From Ctena decussata (taxonomy: Eukaryota > Mollusca > Bivalvia > Lucinida > Lucinidae), in assembly GCA_963989385.1 (NCBI GenBank), contig OZ022501.1, positions 81,700,979-81,764,978 on the forward strand: 64,000 nucleotides of DNA. Reading direction: 5' to 3'. This document shows, piece after piece, positions 34,202 to 46,100 of this stretch; position 1 is the stretch's first letter, and each line of letters opens with the position of its first letter. The notes beneath the pieces were generated by a model, which was not told the DNA's origin, made no database searches, and worked only from the letters and a program-made list of their open reading frames with translations. A program made the translations under genes and the position numbers.

Positions 34202-36091
34202 GAACGCTGGGACATATTTTACGGATTTGATAAATCGCAAAGACAAAGATAGGTGTAGATTTACAGGGGTGTTTTGGGTTTAATTGCATGATAACTAAAT
34301 TTTAACAGCAAAACGTGGTCTCAATGACAGTTATTCGGATAAAAATACGACAAAACATCCTGCAACCGTGTAATCGGGACACCATGATAGTGCACATGTG
34401 GGGAACCTTCGTTCACTAGATTCGTAGGACGATGCGGCCCATTTGAAATCTAACATATTCGAATTTACAGACGTGTTGTAGGTAAATGGAAAACCTAAAA
34501 AGATTAAATGTATTTTGCTTATTTTGTGATAAATACCGAAGGGACATCGATATGCAGGTTAATTTTGGAATGACTGTACTAAGTTTTGGTGACCTTGACA
34601 TTTCTCATTAAGGACATTATAACTCTTAAAAGGCCAATCGTGCACTGCTACAACAGCTCTATCTGTAAAAAAAAGAAAAATAATTTACTGTAATGGGCCA
34701 TAAATTTATGCCCACTGCCTATTGTCCTACTAGGCGCACTGCGTCAGATATGCCCCCATAATGAACCCCACATAAAAGCACAGCGCGGTTCATATTATTT
34801 CCCTTTACAGTGCAGTTTTTCCCACATTAATTAACGAGTGGTCGTTCGAGATGGAATTTTTTAAACAGCCTTCGGCGAGTTTCAAATGACCACGAGTTTT
34901 GAAAGTCCGTTGATCATATAGGATATACTGTATGACCAATCATAGGGATCATACACAGACACTCGACGGAAAAGTTGTAAAAATTCTATAGGCCTATACA
35001 GTTTTGTATATGTATGAGCACACGGGTTATCCCGAGACAACGACCGCAACAGAAGACAACTAACGCAGTTCAACAGGTAAGGCGGAAAACAGACGTGAGT
35101 TGCCGTTTTTCCCTTATTTTCTCTTTAATCAGACTGAATCGAAATTTCTGGTTTCCATATTAAGAAAGGGGGGAGTTTTCTACATGTCATGGAGAAATCC
35201 CGGGTTCTAGCATAATCAACAAAGCGACAAAAAACTTTGAAATGTCAGCGACGAAGCAAACAAAAAAATAAATATTTTATTTCAGAGGGCCGTGAACGGT
35301 TTACCAAATGTACAAACTTAGGGATTCCGACAGTTTCAATGCTACCAGGGATTACAGAAAACATGCCAATTGTAATAAATCATAAATTACTTTGTAGAAT
35401 GGAATTATAAGCATTTGAAGTTAGGTACTGTCTTTTCTTTTGTCAACAACTTACCACGGTTCACATATTAGGCCAGGTATAATGAACACGGTTCGCCAGA
35501 AACAACCAACGCAGTTTTAAACCAAAGAAAATCTATACCCTACTGTCTCTTACCCATTCCATTCCTATTTTTTTTAGTTGTAAGTAACATATTTTGCCTC
35601 GTGCTTGCAGATGGGCACTACTCGATCCATGCGGCATTACGTATTGTCTCATTTGATGCACACATCTTGCTGTATCTGAACTGGTCTCTGCGTACGCGCG
35701 TATCTTTTAAGTGATTGAAATATCTCACCGAAACCGCTTGTCTACTATTCCTGCACTTGCTTTTTTATACAAATGAGAAATCAATGCAGTACTAACATCA
35801 GCATAAGAAAAAGCATTTAGTTCTCTGCCAAGCACAGATGAAAGACGTTATGATACATCATAAATATTGTTGAGATGCATTAACATGTAAAACGTTACAC
35901 TCACCAGCGCTCTCCAAGCTGTAGAAGCCGTGAGCTCATTCACCATGCAATCACCTAGCAAAATAGCAATATAAGGGTCACATGTTCGATCCGATTTTTT
36001 CTTTTATATTTTGGGAACGACGTCCCCTCTCAAAAGCTTGAATACAAAGTATAAGTGGGTCTGAACCCCAAACCTACATACACTCACACCT
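34202..36091. other. Unannotated stretch containing an inverted match to 39.9 kb
   Basis: About 35011-35072 (CACACGGGTTATCCCGAG, AACAGAAGACAACTAACGCAG) is the reverse complement of about 39925-39980. No exon is recognised in the rest. Confidence 0.45.
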
Positions 36092-36264
36092 GGTTAACTA
36101 TGTTTTCATGGACGTTACCAAAAGAAAAGAAGCCGATCATTACGAAACGAAAAAGAGTTTGAAACGACCTGGTCATCAGGTCGTTTGGTAACTCCGACTT
36201 TATTTCGTTTTGTAACAGCTCTTTTTTTAGTTTCGTAACAGCCGTTGTATATACATAGTTAACC
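36092..36264. mobile_element. Small MITE-like inverted repeat
   Basis: GGTTAACTATGT at the left is complementary to ACATAGTTAACC at the right. An internal palindrome AACGACCTGGTCATCAGGTCGTT sits in the centre. No coding sequence and no certain target duplication are seen. Confidence 0.5.
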
Positions 36265-36973
36265 GGGGGTGACGCTTGCGAACGCTTTACTATGTATGAA
36301 CGTTTGAATGTCTATGCATAAACTTCACAAGGTTCTTATTTGATGAAAATTGCATGTAAGCCTTATTCCCAGAGCGTTCACTTGAATTTCTGAGAAACCT
36401 TATCGAACCAGTGAAACCAACCCCATCTTATCCAAACAGTTACACAAACCAACGGATCATAGTGAAAACAATTGAGCCGGTTCATGAGATATGGTGTCTT
36501 CAAGAGTTCCGACCAGCGTAGACACAAGCCAGAATAGAGTTACTCATGCTGGTTTGAGGCTAGCTATTTGGCATGACCCTTCTGGAGACTTTGTTCTATC
36601 CATGCAGTGAACAATAAAGACGCTAAGACTATGCGGGTGCGCAGGCTAATTTGTTTTTTCGTTATTCGCATATGGCATAAAGCACGAATTGTTACGTCGC
36701 GCCTGAAATATAATCGGGTGACTAAGGCGCACGTGCAAAGTCCAGCAGCCAAGATGAATGGAGGGATACTTTTTTATTTTATGTCCTTTTCAACAGTATT
36801 TCAGTCATATCAGGGCGATGAAAGTGTGATGATGAAAGGCTGTGTGCAATGGAACCGCGTTTACGATAGGAAGTAGTCAAGTATGGTCGTCATCATTCGC
36901 ATACAGGTCAAACAAGCCTACAGCATATGTGCATCTGTGTGAACAAAAAACAAATATGTTACAACCATTCGTA

Positions 36974-37202
36974 AGCCGAGTTTAGACGGACAGAATACTC
37001 CCGGGTGTGTATTTGCACCCTGGTGCAAATTGGCATCCCCGATTTTGCTTAAAACCTTTTTTAGATGGACAAAGTACACCCCAAGATGACTGATTCTACC
37101 TATAAACGTCGTTTACATGGACAAAATATACCCCGGGTGCAATTTTGCACCCCGGGTGCAAATTTACACCCGGATGTATATTGTCCATCTAAACGCGGCT
37201 TT
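36974..37202. mobile_element. MITE with AAGCCGNGTTTAGANGGACA termini
   Basis: The left arm AGCCGAGTTTAGACGGACA and the complement of the right arm AGCCGCGTTTAGATGGACA match over about 55 bp, continuing through GGGTGT and TTGCACCC. The centre repeats CCGGGTGCAAATT-type palindromes. Probably a DNA-transposon-derived MITE; superfamily undetermined. Confidence 0.72.
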
Positions 37203-38051
37203 AAGTGTCAACCTTAGCACGATCTTGTCAACGTAATATTACCAGATGAGATGAGTAATATAACTAAAATCAGAAAGATGGGTTCAGAGCCGGAAAAAGC
37301 ACCACAGAGCAGATCTTCAACCTTAGAATCCTGTGTGAAAAGGATCTCCAACGTCAGCAGAATCCGTACCATGTCTTCATTGATTTTAAGAAAGCCTTTG
37401 GTAGGGTGTGGCATGCAACCTTATGGCCCACCATGCGGAAGTACAATATCAGTGCAAATCTAGTTCGCACCATTGAGCAGCTATACGACAAGTGCAGTCT
37501 TGATGAATGGCAGCACAGGAGAATGGTTCAAAACAACAGTTGGAGTAAGGCAAGGATGTTTCACCCGCCCTCTTCAACATTTTTCTCGAACGGATCATGT
37601 CTGATGCTCTGGAAGAACATGACGGAAATGTCAGCATAGGCGGCAGAAGCATTACCAATCTGCGGTTTGCCGATGACATAGACGCTCTAGCTGAGGAAGA
37701 GCAGGAACTAGAAACCCTAGTTGAAAGTCTCGACAAAACCTGCACAAGGTATAAGATGAAGATCAGTGCTGAGAAGACCAGACTGATAACAAACAGCGCA
37801 GATGGCATCCAAAGGGAGATCACGGTAACAGGGCAGAAGCTGGGTACTGTGATACGCTTCAAATATCTTGGGGGCAGTTGTCTCAGACGATGGCTCAAAA
37901 CAGGAGGTTCTCTTAAGGATTGCACAAGCCACTTCAGCTCTTACCAAACTTAAACCAATTTGGAGAGATAACAACATATCTCTTGGATCAAAGGGAAACT
38001 TATGCGCTCCCTTGTCATTTTAATATTTCTGTATGGCTGTGAATCGTGGAC

Positions 38052-38103
38052 CTTGCTGCTGGCATTATATAATATTATCGTTATTATTATTATTATTATT
38101 ATC

Positions 38104-38142
<39 letters not shown>

Positions 38143-38562
38143 TTCGGATTTACTACACGTAGCTAGGTGTTTTTCGATATACGCTACACTTAAATTTCTT
38201 TTCCCTATCGAAATTATGCTGAATACGCTGTTTAAGCCGATTGAATGTATAATTATCATTGTCATTATTATTTCCTCGGTCATAATGATGACAATCTCTG
38301 CTCCCCAGGTTACATTTTAATGTAATTGGGGCGTTGTGAAGATAATAATACTTTTTAGTCGCTAAACTTGAATGACAGAATATGTTTTCTGGCCTTTTCT
38401 TACTCCCTCTCCTTTCTTTTCTGTAGTCTGAATTAATTGTATCATTACATTTAGATTTATATGTTCGTAAGCTGCCTGTAACTGCTATGTTTTGTATATG
38501 TACAGTTCTTCTTATGTCATGTTTGTGACCTGAGTGAATAAAGTGATTTTGACTTGACTTGA
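38052..38562 (+). mobile_element. Insertion inside the RTE relic, ending in a (TTGAC)n tail
   Basis: The RT reading frame is interrupted within CESWTL...AELEKRTQALRL. The insert starts near CTGGCATTATATAATATT, contains the (TTA)n microsatellite, and ends GTGAATAAAGTGATTTTGACTTGACTTGA, which looks like a retroposon 3' end with a short pentamer tail. No target duplication was certain and no ORF was recognised. Confidence 0.55.
38075..38142 (+). repeat. (TTA)n microsatellite with TCG interruptions
   Basis: Almost pure ATT/TTA trinucleotide repeats. The polyleucine and polyasparagine frames across it are microsatellite artefacts. Confidence 0.9.
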
Positions 38563-38961
38563 CAGCAGAGTTAGAGAAAAGAACGCAGGCTTTGAGATTA
38601 GATGCTACCGAATGTTACTGAACATTACGTACAAGGACCATATAATCATTGTGGAGGTTCGCAGAATGATCCAAGCAGCCATTGGAGAATACGATGAACT
38701 CCTGGCGCTGGTCAAGAAACGGAAACTAAGGTTGTTTGGCCACGTCTCAAGGTCTTCTGGTTTAGCAAAGATGATTCTACAGGGCACAGTGAAAGGAAAA
38801 AGAAGAAGAGGTAGACAGAAGAAGAGGTGGGAAGACAATATTAAAGAGTGGACAGGGATGGATTTTGCCAGCTCAACTAGGGCAGCTGAAAACAGGACAT
38901 TGTGGAAAGGGATTGTTTCGAAGTCATCTGTGGTGCCCCAACGGCCTAGTAAGGTTAAGGG

Positions 38962-38996
38962 ATAGAATAGAATAGAATAGAATAGAATAGAATAGA
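38962..38996 (+). repeat. (AATAG)n tail of the RTE relic
   Basis: Six consecutive AATAG/ATAGA units directly follow the RTE C-terminal coding block. RTE-type LINEs often end in a short simple repeat instead of poly(A). Confidence 0.8.
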
Positions 38997-39267
38997 GGAG
39001 TTAGTTGTTTTAGTACACAGCATCTTAAGAACGGAGCACGAGAAATATGTCTAGGCCGTCTTGCAACTGACAGACGAAGAGCGGATTACATGTATAACTC
39101 GACAGCTCATTGTGAAAGCTGAACGTCGATTCTATGACTTGAAAATGCTGTAATAATATTATGGTTCTCCAATTAACTCCACCCAATCCATCTATTCAGA
39201 TTTCGTAAGTGTAACTAAGCCATATTGCTTATGCCAAATGTCACTCAGTAGTTTATACCCGACAGAG

Positions 39268-39437
39268 GCGAGTTCAGCAGCCCCAGCGCTATCGGGCGCT
39301 CAGCTGAATAACTCTGACCATCAACAACCACTCACACTGCTGAACTCGCATCTACCATTTAAAGGGTGCCTGTTAGGTGTGTGCTTGCTATCACAGCGAT
39401 TTCCTTGAAACTGCAAATAATGCAGTTTCAAGGAAAT
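39268..39437. repeat. Two hairpin-forming inverted repeats
   Basis: GCGAGTTCAGCAG (39268-39280) pairs exactly with CTGCTGAACTCGC (39337-39349). ATTTCCTTGAAACTGCA (39399-39415) pairs exactly with 39421-39437 around the five-base loop AATAA. The second is an unusually stable 17-bp stem. No function can be assigned. Confidence 0.7.
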
Positions 39438-39977
39438 TGCGAGTGGTAACATCGATTTTTTCCAAGGACTTGATATTTTACAAACTGCGTTCGTTGTTCC
39501 CGAAGTATGCTGACGAACCGCGTTCAGATGTTTCATGACCCGTGGTATGTTGTGTCCAGGAACAAACTCAAGTGTTCACTGTTCCATGGATTAGAACAAT
39601 CGACAATAATTTTTCAGACAGATGCTTGCGATGAATTAGAACCATAGACAATATACTATATCTACATAAGAAAAAAATAAGAAATAAGATGTCTTACATA
39701 GCCAAAAACTACAACCGAAATAGAAAGGGGTAGGTTAAATTGAACGAAATGAAACGTTGCGAGGTTTATCTCTCGTTTTAATGAACAAATCTCCGTGGAA
39801 CTTAATCGGTCGGTACCAACATTAGTCTGCTTTCACTCTGCCAAATAACTTTTAAAAGTATTCATGTTCAAGGTTAAAAATCGCTGTTTTCCTACCTTAG
39901 GTAGTCCTGTGACGTCACCAAATCGAACTGCGTTGGTTGTCTTCTGTCGCGTCCGTTGTCTCGGGATAACCCGTGTG

Positions 39978-41435
39978 ATGAGGTGCCGTATTACTATAAA
40001 TTCCCTGTTTTGTGATATCACTGATATAATTGAAATTAGTGATATCACTAAACCGAATAAGTGATATCACAAAATATGTGCGATTTAGTCATATCACAAA
40101 AAATGAAATAAGTGATATCACAAAATAGAATAAGTGATGTCTCAAAATCATTTTTTGTGATATCACTAAATAACAACTATTTTGTGATATCACTAATTCA
40201 ATTTTGTGATATCACTAAATCTATTTAGTGATATTTCGCTACTAATTCGGTTTTGTGATTGCTAAATCCAATAAGTGAAGTGATACATAAAATCATATCC
40301 CAAATTTGATATCAGAAAATCTATTCAGTGAAATCACTCTGTCGACTTTGTGATATCAAATTTTCATTTTGTGATATCACTTATTCATTCCTAGTTTATA
40401 ATAGTGATAACACTAATTTGATATATCACAAAAATCGATTTATCAATATCACTAAATCGATTTAGAGGTAGTTGGTAAATTTTTGAGGTGCCGTTTTACT
40501 ATCAATCCCTTTTTTGTGATATCACTAAATAGGCATGAATAAGTGATATCACAAAATGAAATGTGATAGCACAAAATCGATTTAGTGATATCACTTAATA
40601 GATTTTGTGATATCAAAATAAACGAATATGAATTTGTGATATCACTGATTCAATTTTGTGATATCACTTATTCGATTTAGTGATATCACTTATCCAATTT
40701 TGTGATATCACTGATTCACATTTTCTGCATCACTTATTTAGTCAACAAAATCGAATTTAGGAGATCACTTCGTCAATTTTGTGATTTCACTATTTCGACT
40801 TTGTGATATCACATATCCCTGTGATATCACTTATTGTAATGTGATATCACTAAATCAATTTTGTGATATCACACAATCGATTTTGTGATATCATCAAATC
40901 ATTTTAGTGATATCATTTTAATAGGAACATATTAGTGATTACAAACTCGATAAGATATAGCGATATCATAGAATCGATTTCGTGATATCACTAAAAAGAT
41001 TTTGTGATATCACAAAATCGATGATTAATCAGATCACAAAATAGCTGTGATTTAGTGATATCATAAATTCGATTTTGTAATATCACTTACTTTATGTTGT
41101 GGTATTAATATTTGGATTTTGTGACATCACTAAATCGCACATATTTTGTGATATCGCTAATTCGATTTTGTGATATCACTTATTTCAGTTAGTGATATAA
41201 CAAAGCTGGGAATTGATTGATTGATTGATTTGATACTTAACGTCCACGGTAAACAGCTATGGTCATGTCGGGACGGTCAGTTAACCTAACCACACTATTC
41301 CTGGGCAGGCTTAGACCTCCTAAGCGGTTAACCAGTGCTAAGTGCACATACTTTCGCCAGTAACTGACAACTGCCCTTCTTGAATGAGCGGAAGGACAAA
41401 ACAGGAAATTTATAGTAGAAATGGCATCTCATATT
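39978..41435. mobile_element. Palindrome-array element, GTGATATCAC type, split by a SINE
   Basis: The left end GAGGTGCCGTATTACTATAA pairs with the complement of the right end (about 41400-41435), GAGATGCCATTTCTACTATAA. Between them are several dozen GTGATATCAC palindromes separated by 8-12 bases of AAATCGATTT-like palindromic spacer. A second left-type terminus GAGGTGCCGTTTTACTATC lies inside at about 40480. The family S SINE at 41214 interrupts it just before the right end. Non-coding. Termini match those of the 29.6 kb element although the internal palindrome differs completely. Confidence 0.68.
41214..41396 (-). mobile_element. tRNA-derived SINE, family S, head-truncated
   Basis: The (GATT)n tail, ACGTCCACGGTAAACAGCTA, GTCGGGACGGTCAGTTAACC and CCCTTCTTGAATGAGCGGAAG match the other family S copies. 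The tRNA-like head is missing. The flanks ACAAAGCTGGGAATT and ACAAAACAGGAAATT may be a decayed 15-bp target duplication. Confidence 0.8.
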
Positions 41436-41730
41436 TATTATCATATGATGAAATGTAGAATTTTTACAAATTTTCCGTCGAGTGCCTGTTCGATTTTAAG
41501 GGGCGTCTGATGGTTGAGAGAAAGTGATTAAAATTTGTATAAGTTGTTTGAAGTTGGCTCTGGGATCGATAGGTTTATGTTCCATGTGGAAGTGTAGGGA
41601 TTTCCAGGCTAAAATTTCTTTTTCATGGAAGGCTACGTACCGTCAGTCTGTTGTCGAAAAAATAATCTACTAAATTTTTCAGTCAAAAACAACGATGAAA
41701 CAAGACTCTTTTAAGTGTTTGAGGGTGCCC

Positions 41731-41733
<3 letters not shown>
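41436..41733. other. Unannotated spacer
   Basis: Nothing recognisable is present between the array element and the dinucleotide repeat. Confidence 0.35.
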
Positions 41734-41778
<45 letters not shown>

Positions 41779-41792
41779 TCTCTCTCTCTCTG
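41734..41792 (+). repeat. (GT)n(CT)n compound microsatellite
   Basis: About 22 GT units are followed by seven or eight CT units. The histidine/threonine frames here are artefacts. Confidence 0.92.
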
Positions 41793-41844
41793 TTTAATAT
41801 AGTTAGTGAACAGTTTTGAAATGTATGGAAGCCCTTGAGGGACT

Positions 41845-42262
41845 TCACGACTTCCTTCCAACTTCTTACTTCTAGCTTCATATTTTCCCACTCCTTACTC
41901 ATTCCTATTTCCTATATTATTTCCGACTTCTTAATTCTTACTTCCAAATTCTTTTTAAGACTTCTTACTTCCGAATTCCTACAAGTGGAAGTCAGCAGTA
42001 CAAAGTCAGAAGTTTGAAGTAAAATTCGGAAGTAAGAAGTTGGAAGTAAGGGAGTCAGATCTTAGAAGTGGGAAGTAAGAATAAGGAAGTAAGAAGCTTC
42101 AAGTAAGAAGTCGAACGTCAGACCTAAGAAGTTGGAAGTAAAAATATTAGAGTAAGTCTGAAGCTTGGAAATAAGAAGTCTCAAGTAAAAAGTCGGAAGT
42201 AAGAAGTACTAAATTGAATGAACCCTGCTTCCTACTTCTCACTTCCGACTTTTACCCCACAC
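41845..42262. repeat. Minisatellite of GGAAGTAAGAAGT units in both orientations
   Basis: CTTCTTACTTCC-type units (41845-41980) are followed by GGAAGTAAGAAGT-type units (42005-42215) and a short return to CTTCCTACTTCTCACTTCC (42230-42258). The array can fold back. Its second half is repeated at 48010-48256 as part of the long LINE-flanking duplication. Confidence 0.8.
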
Positions 42263-42680
42263 TCAACTGAGATTGTGCTCAAGTGAGAGAGTGAGTGAAC
42301 TCGGGTTTAACGTCCCACCAACAACTAGGTCATACGGAGACGGAACTTCGATTTAAAGTCTCATTGGAAAGACCGAAGAAGCGGGGGATCGATCTTGCGA
42401 TCCCTGAATTGGTAGTCCAGCGCGTTATCCACTACACTACCGCCGCTCCTGATTGTGCTCAAAGTTTAATATTGAATACAATTCAAAAGACCTAACTGCT
42501 TGTTTTGAGCATTCTAATACGAAAGTTTATGTGAAAAGCAAGCACTAGAAACAATTAAACATCTCTGCAAATTGCCGAGAATTTAATAAGTATTAGTTTG
42601 AATTTTCATGCTCAGCTGAGCTGAGCAGGAAAAAAAAGTTTTATAACTTCGGGACTTGGTCCGGAGGTTATAAAACTTGA
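42005..42680 (+). repeat. Left copy of a ~677-bp direct duplication flanking the L1-type LINE
   Basis: It is nearly identical to 48010-48686. I count three substitutions (near 42044, 42053 and 42643) and one A-run length change. It contains minisatellite, a complete tRNA-type SINE with its own duplication, and the first bases of a MITE that is complete only in the right copy. The left copy stops exactly where the LINE begins. Confidence 0.9.
42283..42450 (-). mobile_element. tRNA-derived SINE, family G (Gly-like head), 12-bp TSD
   Basis: GATTGTGCTCAA lies at 42271-42282 and 42451-42462. On the minus strand the head has an A-box-like AGTGTAGTGGATAACGCG, an anticodon arm CTGGA/TTCAG with loop CTACCAA, and a B-box-like AGATCGATCCC. 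The loop would read ACC (glycine-type). The tail retains GACGTTAAACCC, shared with families S and A. The identical 66-codon frames here and at 48300 belong to the SINE. Confidence 0.88.
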
Positions 42681-43179
42681 ACTGTTGCCGGAAACCCGAT
42701 GTCGGGGGTCAAATCATGTAATTTTATTTGAGCCATGACATAGGAAAGCTTGCACTTGTAGAGTCTAAACAATACAGATGTAGATTAGCCTGCGCATGTG
42801 CGCAGTCTAATTAACGCATCGAATATTCATTATACGCTGTAACATTTCTAGTAGATTGCTATACTTGCATATTTTTGACAGCTGACCTCAGAAAAGTAAC
42901 TAAATTCATTATGGTCTAAAATTCAGAATAGGATTCTGTATTACTTGTTTACTTCAGGTCGCTTTAGCACAGACCGGAAAATGATTTCTTTTACGGTAAG
43001 ATCTCCTTCCTTTCTTCCTATCCTTCTTCTTGTCAGTCTATCACTTTGTAAAGCAGGTTTATTAACACTTATGATAGTTATCCATAATCTAGTATTCATG
43101 TGTAAGTTGTACTTTTTTGTTTGTGCCGCTCTGGATAGTTTTGGTTCGCGGGATAAAGGTTCTAAAATGACTCGAATCA

Positions 43180-46100
43180 ATGCCGGATAATATAACAGTT
43201 TTTTCGCAAAACTGTCAGGGACTTGGGAACCCGCAAAAGCGACGAGCCGTTTTCAGACATGTCAGAGCAAAGAAGTATAATATAGTTTGTCTGCAAGATG
43301 TGCATTTTCAGAGTCAGTAGGAGTCTTATATTAAAGCCGAATGGGGAGGCGATGCATATTTTAGTTGTTTTAACAGTTCCAGTCGGGGCGTTTTGATTTT
43401 AATAAATAATAACTTCGAATATAAAGTAGAAAAAGTAAATTCAGACATAAACGGAAACTACATAATATTAGATATAAATATTGATGGTAAAAATTTTACT
43501 CTTATTAACCTATATGGTCCTAATGAGGACAAGCCTAAGTTTTACAAAGAATTAAGACAGAAGTATAAATCATGGAATAATGTCAATATTATTATGTGTG
43601 GTGACTGGAACCTAGTAACCGATCCAGATCTTGATACTAATAACTATTTGCATATAAATAATCCTCGGGCAAGAAATGAAATTTTAGATAATATAATTGA
43701 AGAAGACGGATTTTTGGATATATTTAGAATATTTCATGAAGAAAAGAGAGAATATACTTGGAGTAGGAGAAATCCTGTACGAAAACAAGCAAGATTGGAT
43801 TTCTTTTTAATTAACTTTGAATGTTTTTATATACATCTGCAACGAGAATTACTCCTGGTTATAGATCAGATCACAGTGGTGTCACATTAGACCTTACACT
43901 AAATTATAACGAACATGGGAGGGGGTATTGGAAATTTAACAATTCATTACTTAAGGACCAAAGTTATATAAAAATCGTAAAAGAAACTATATCAGAAGTT
44001 AAACAAACTTATTCAGCAAATAATAATGATGATAACTTAGACACCCAACAAACAGAATTCAATATTAATGATCAGCTTTTTTTAGAAACACTTTTGCTTA
44101 TGAATCGTGGAAATACAATAAAGTATAGTTCGTTTAAAAAGAAACAACAACAACAACAAGAATTACAACTAGAACAAGAAATCAAAATAATTGAAGACGA
44201 AGTAAACGTAAATTTTATTAATGTGTCAGATGAAATTTTAAATAACTTAGAAATAAAGAAAACAATGTTGAACGATATTCAGAAAGAAAAAAATGAAGGA
44301 ATGATGTTGCGGTCAAGAAGTCGATACGAAGATTTGGGAGAAAAACCCAGTCAATACTTTTTTAATTTGGAAAAAAAGAAATTATACAAGCAAAGTAATA
44401 AATAAATTGGTTAATGCAGATGGGGAAGAATTTACAGAAACAGCTGATATTTTAAAATGCCAAAGTGATTTTTATAAAGATTTATATAAACAAATTAGTT
44501 CTGAAGATAATATTTCAATCCATTAAGTATTAGAAGAAAATGACAACAAATTATCAGATAAGGAATCACAAGATTCGGAAGGTGAGATTTTGTATTCTGA
44601 ATTGGGATTTGCATTAAAGAATATGAAAAACAATAAAAGTCCCGGCTTAGATGGCTTCACCGTGGAGTTTTTTTTAAATTCTTTTGGGTTAATATTGGGC
44701 ATTTTATCTTAAGGTCTTTAAATTATGGGTATCGCTCTGGGTCGTTAAGTATTACACAAAAACAGGGTGTTATTACTTGCATTCCAAAGCCAAATAAATC
44801 TAGAGTTAACTTAAAAAACTGGAGACCTAATTCATTATTGAACGTGATATATAAACTTGCATCAGCAGTAATATCAAATAGATTAGAGAAAGTATTAGAT
44901 AGTTTGATAAACGAAAATCAAAAAGGCTTCATAGCAGGTAGGTTTTTAGGAGAAAATGTAAGGCTAATTTATGATGTACTGTTTGAGTCTAAAAAACAAA
45001 ATATACCTGGTTTGTTACTATCTATTGATTTTGAAATAGCATTTGATACCGTCTCATGGAGTTTTATTTCAGAGGTTTTGGATTATTTTAATTTTGGAAA
45101 TTCAATTAAGACATGGGTAGGTTTATTTCAAAAAGGATCTGAAACATGTATTTTACAAAACGGTTTTATTTCAGATTTTTTTAATTTAAGACGAGGGTGT
45201 AGACAGGGGGATGCAATATCTCCATATTTATTTATTTTATGTGCGGAAATTTTAGGAAAGATGATCAGAAAAAACACTGATATTAAGGGTATATCTATTA
45301 ATGGAAAAGAGTATAAACTATCGCAGTATGCTGACGATACTCAGTTAATATTAGATGATACTGAGAAATCTCTAAAAGCAGCTCTGAATTTGCTTAAACA
45401 ATATTATACAATGTCGGGATTAAAAATTAATGTGGACAAAGCAAGGGCATTATGGATCGGCTCGTCATGCGGCTCTTCAGAAACACTATGTAAAGAATTG
45501 GCATTAGATTGGTCCCAAGAACCTTTAAAAATCTTAGGTGGTACCTTCTCGCCCCTAGTTTTCAACATATGGGACTTAAATTCTCAAGAAATATTATTAA
45601 AAGTTAAAAATATACTTAATCATTGGTCGAAAAGAAGAGTAAGTCTTTCTGGAAGAATTATAATTATTAAATCCCTTGCAGTGTCTAAGTTTGTCCACCT
45701 TTTTACTTCGTTGCCAGCCCCGCCGAATGGACTAATAAAGGAATTAGAAAATCTATTTTATAAATTTTTATGGAATTTTGGTCCCGACAGGATAAAAAGA
45801 AAGATTATAGTAAAAAATATTGCTTACGCTGGTCTCAGAATGGTAGAACTTAAATCATTTATTAAAGCTTTAAAGGTATTTTGTTGGGACCGGAGCCTTT
45901 TTGTCTGTTGCTTGGTCCACCGGGGCTCAACTGGTGACCTTCTTTTGCTTCGGATTTCCAGTGGGGTTGTTTGGCAGGACAGGGATCTCCACCTGTCAGA
46001 CGGCCCGTTGTATCTCTTGAGTCCTCGTCTTTGCTTCTTCATGGTGTTGAAATTTGATTTATGTGTTTACCGTGATGATTCATTGACGAGTTAGAGGGTT

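Larger units (their letters stand above)
37270..38965 (+). pseudogene. RTE-type LINE reverse transcriptase remnant
   Basis: Translated fragments in several frames follow the order of an RTE-type RT. They are AGKSTTEQIFNLRILCEK, then HVFIDFKKAFGRVWHATLW (catalytic-region D changed to G in KAFDR), VRTIEQLYDKC, TTVGVRQGC, a complete NLRFADDIDALAEEEQEL (FADD active site), IAQATSALTKL, and ISIFLYGCESWTLL. After an insertion at about 38052-38562 comes the C-terminal block RKLRLFGHVSR with RRRGRQKKRWEDNIKEWTG. The 5' half and endonuclease are absent. Frameshifts at about 37500, 37560 and 37880 break it. Clade assignment (RTE) comes from these family-typical phrases and the simple-repeat 3' tail. Confidence 0.85.

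Noticed and set aside
38033..38320. Leucine-rich membrane-like frame
   Set aside because: It is translation of the (TTA)n microsatellite inside an insertion in the RTE relic.
39978..41210. CRISPR-like regular repeat array
   Set aside because: The repeats are 10-bp palindromes with irregular, low-complexity spacers in a eukaryotic context, bounded by inverted termini.
42295..42495. 66-codon frame identical to one at 48300-48500
   Set aside because: Both are the family G SINE within the duplicated 677-bp segment, not a conserved gene pair.
42945..43190. Candidate ORF1 of the L1-type LINE
   Set aside because: The 81-codon frame lacks coiled-coil, RRM or zinc-knuckle features and overlaps the ORF2 start region.
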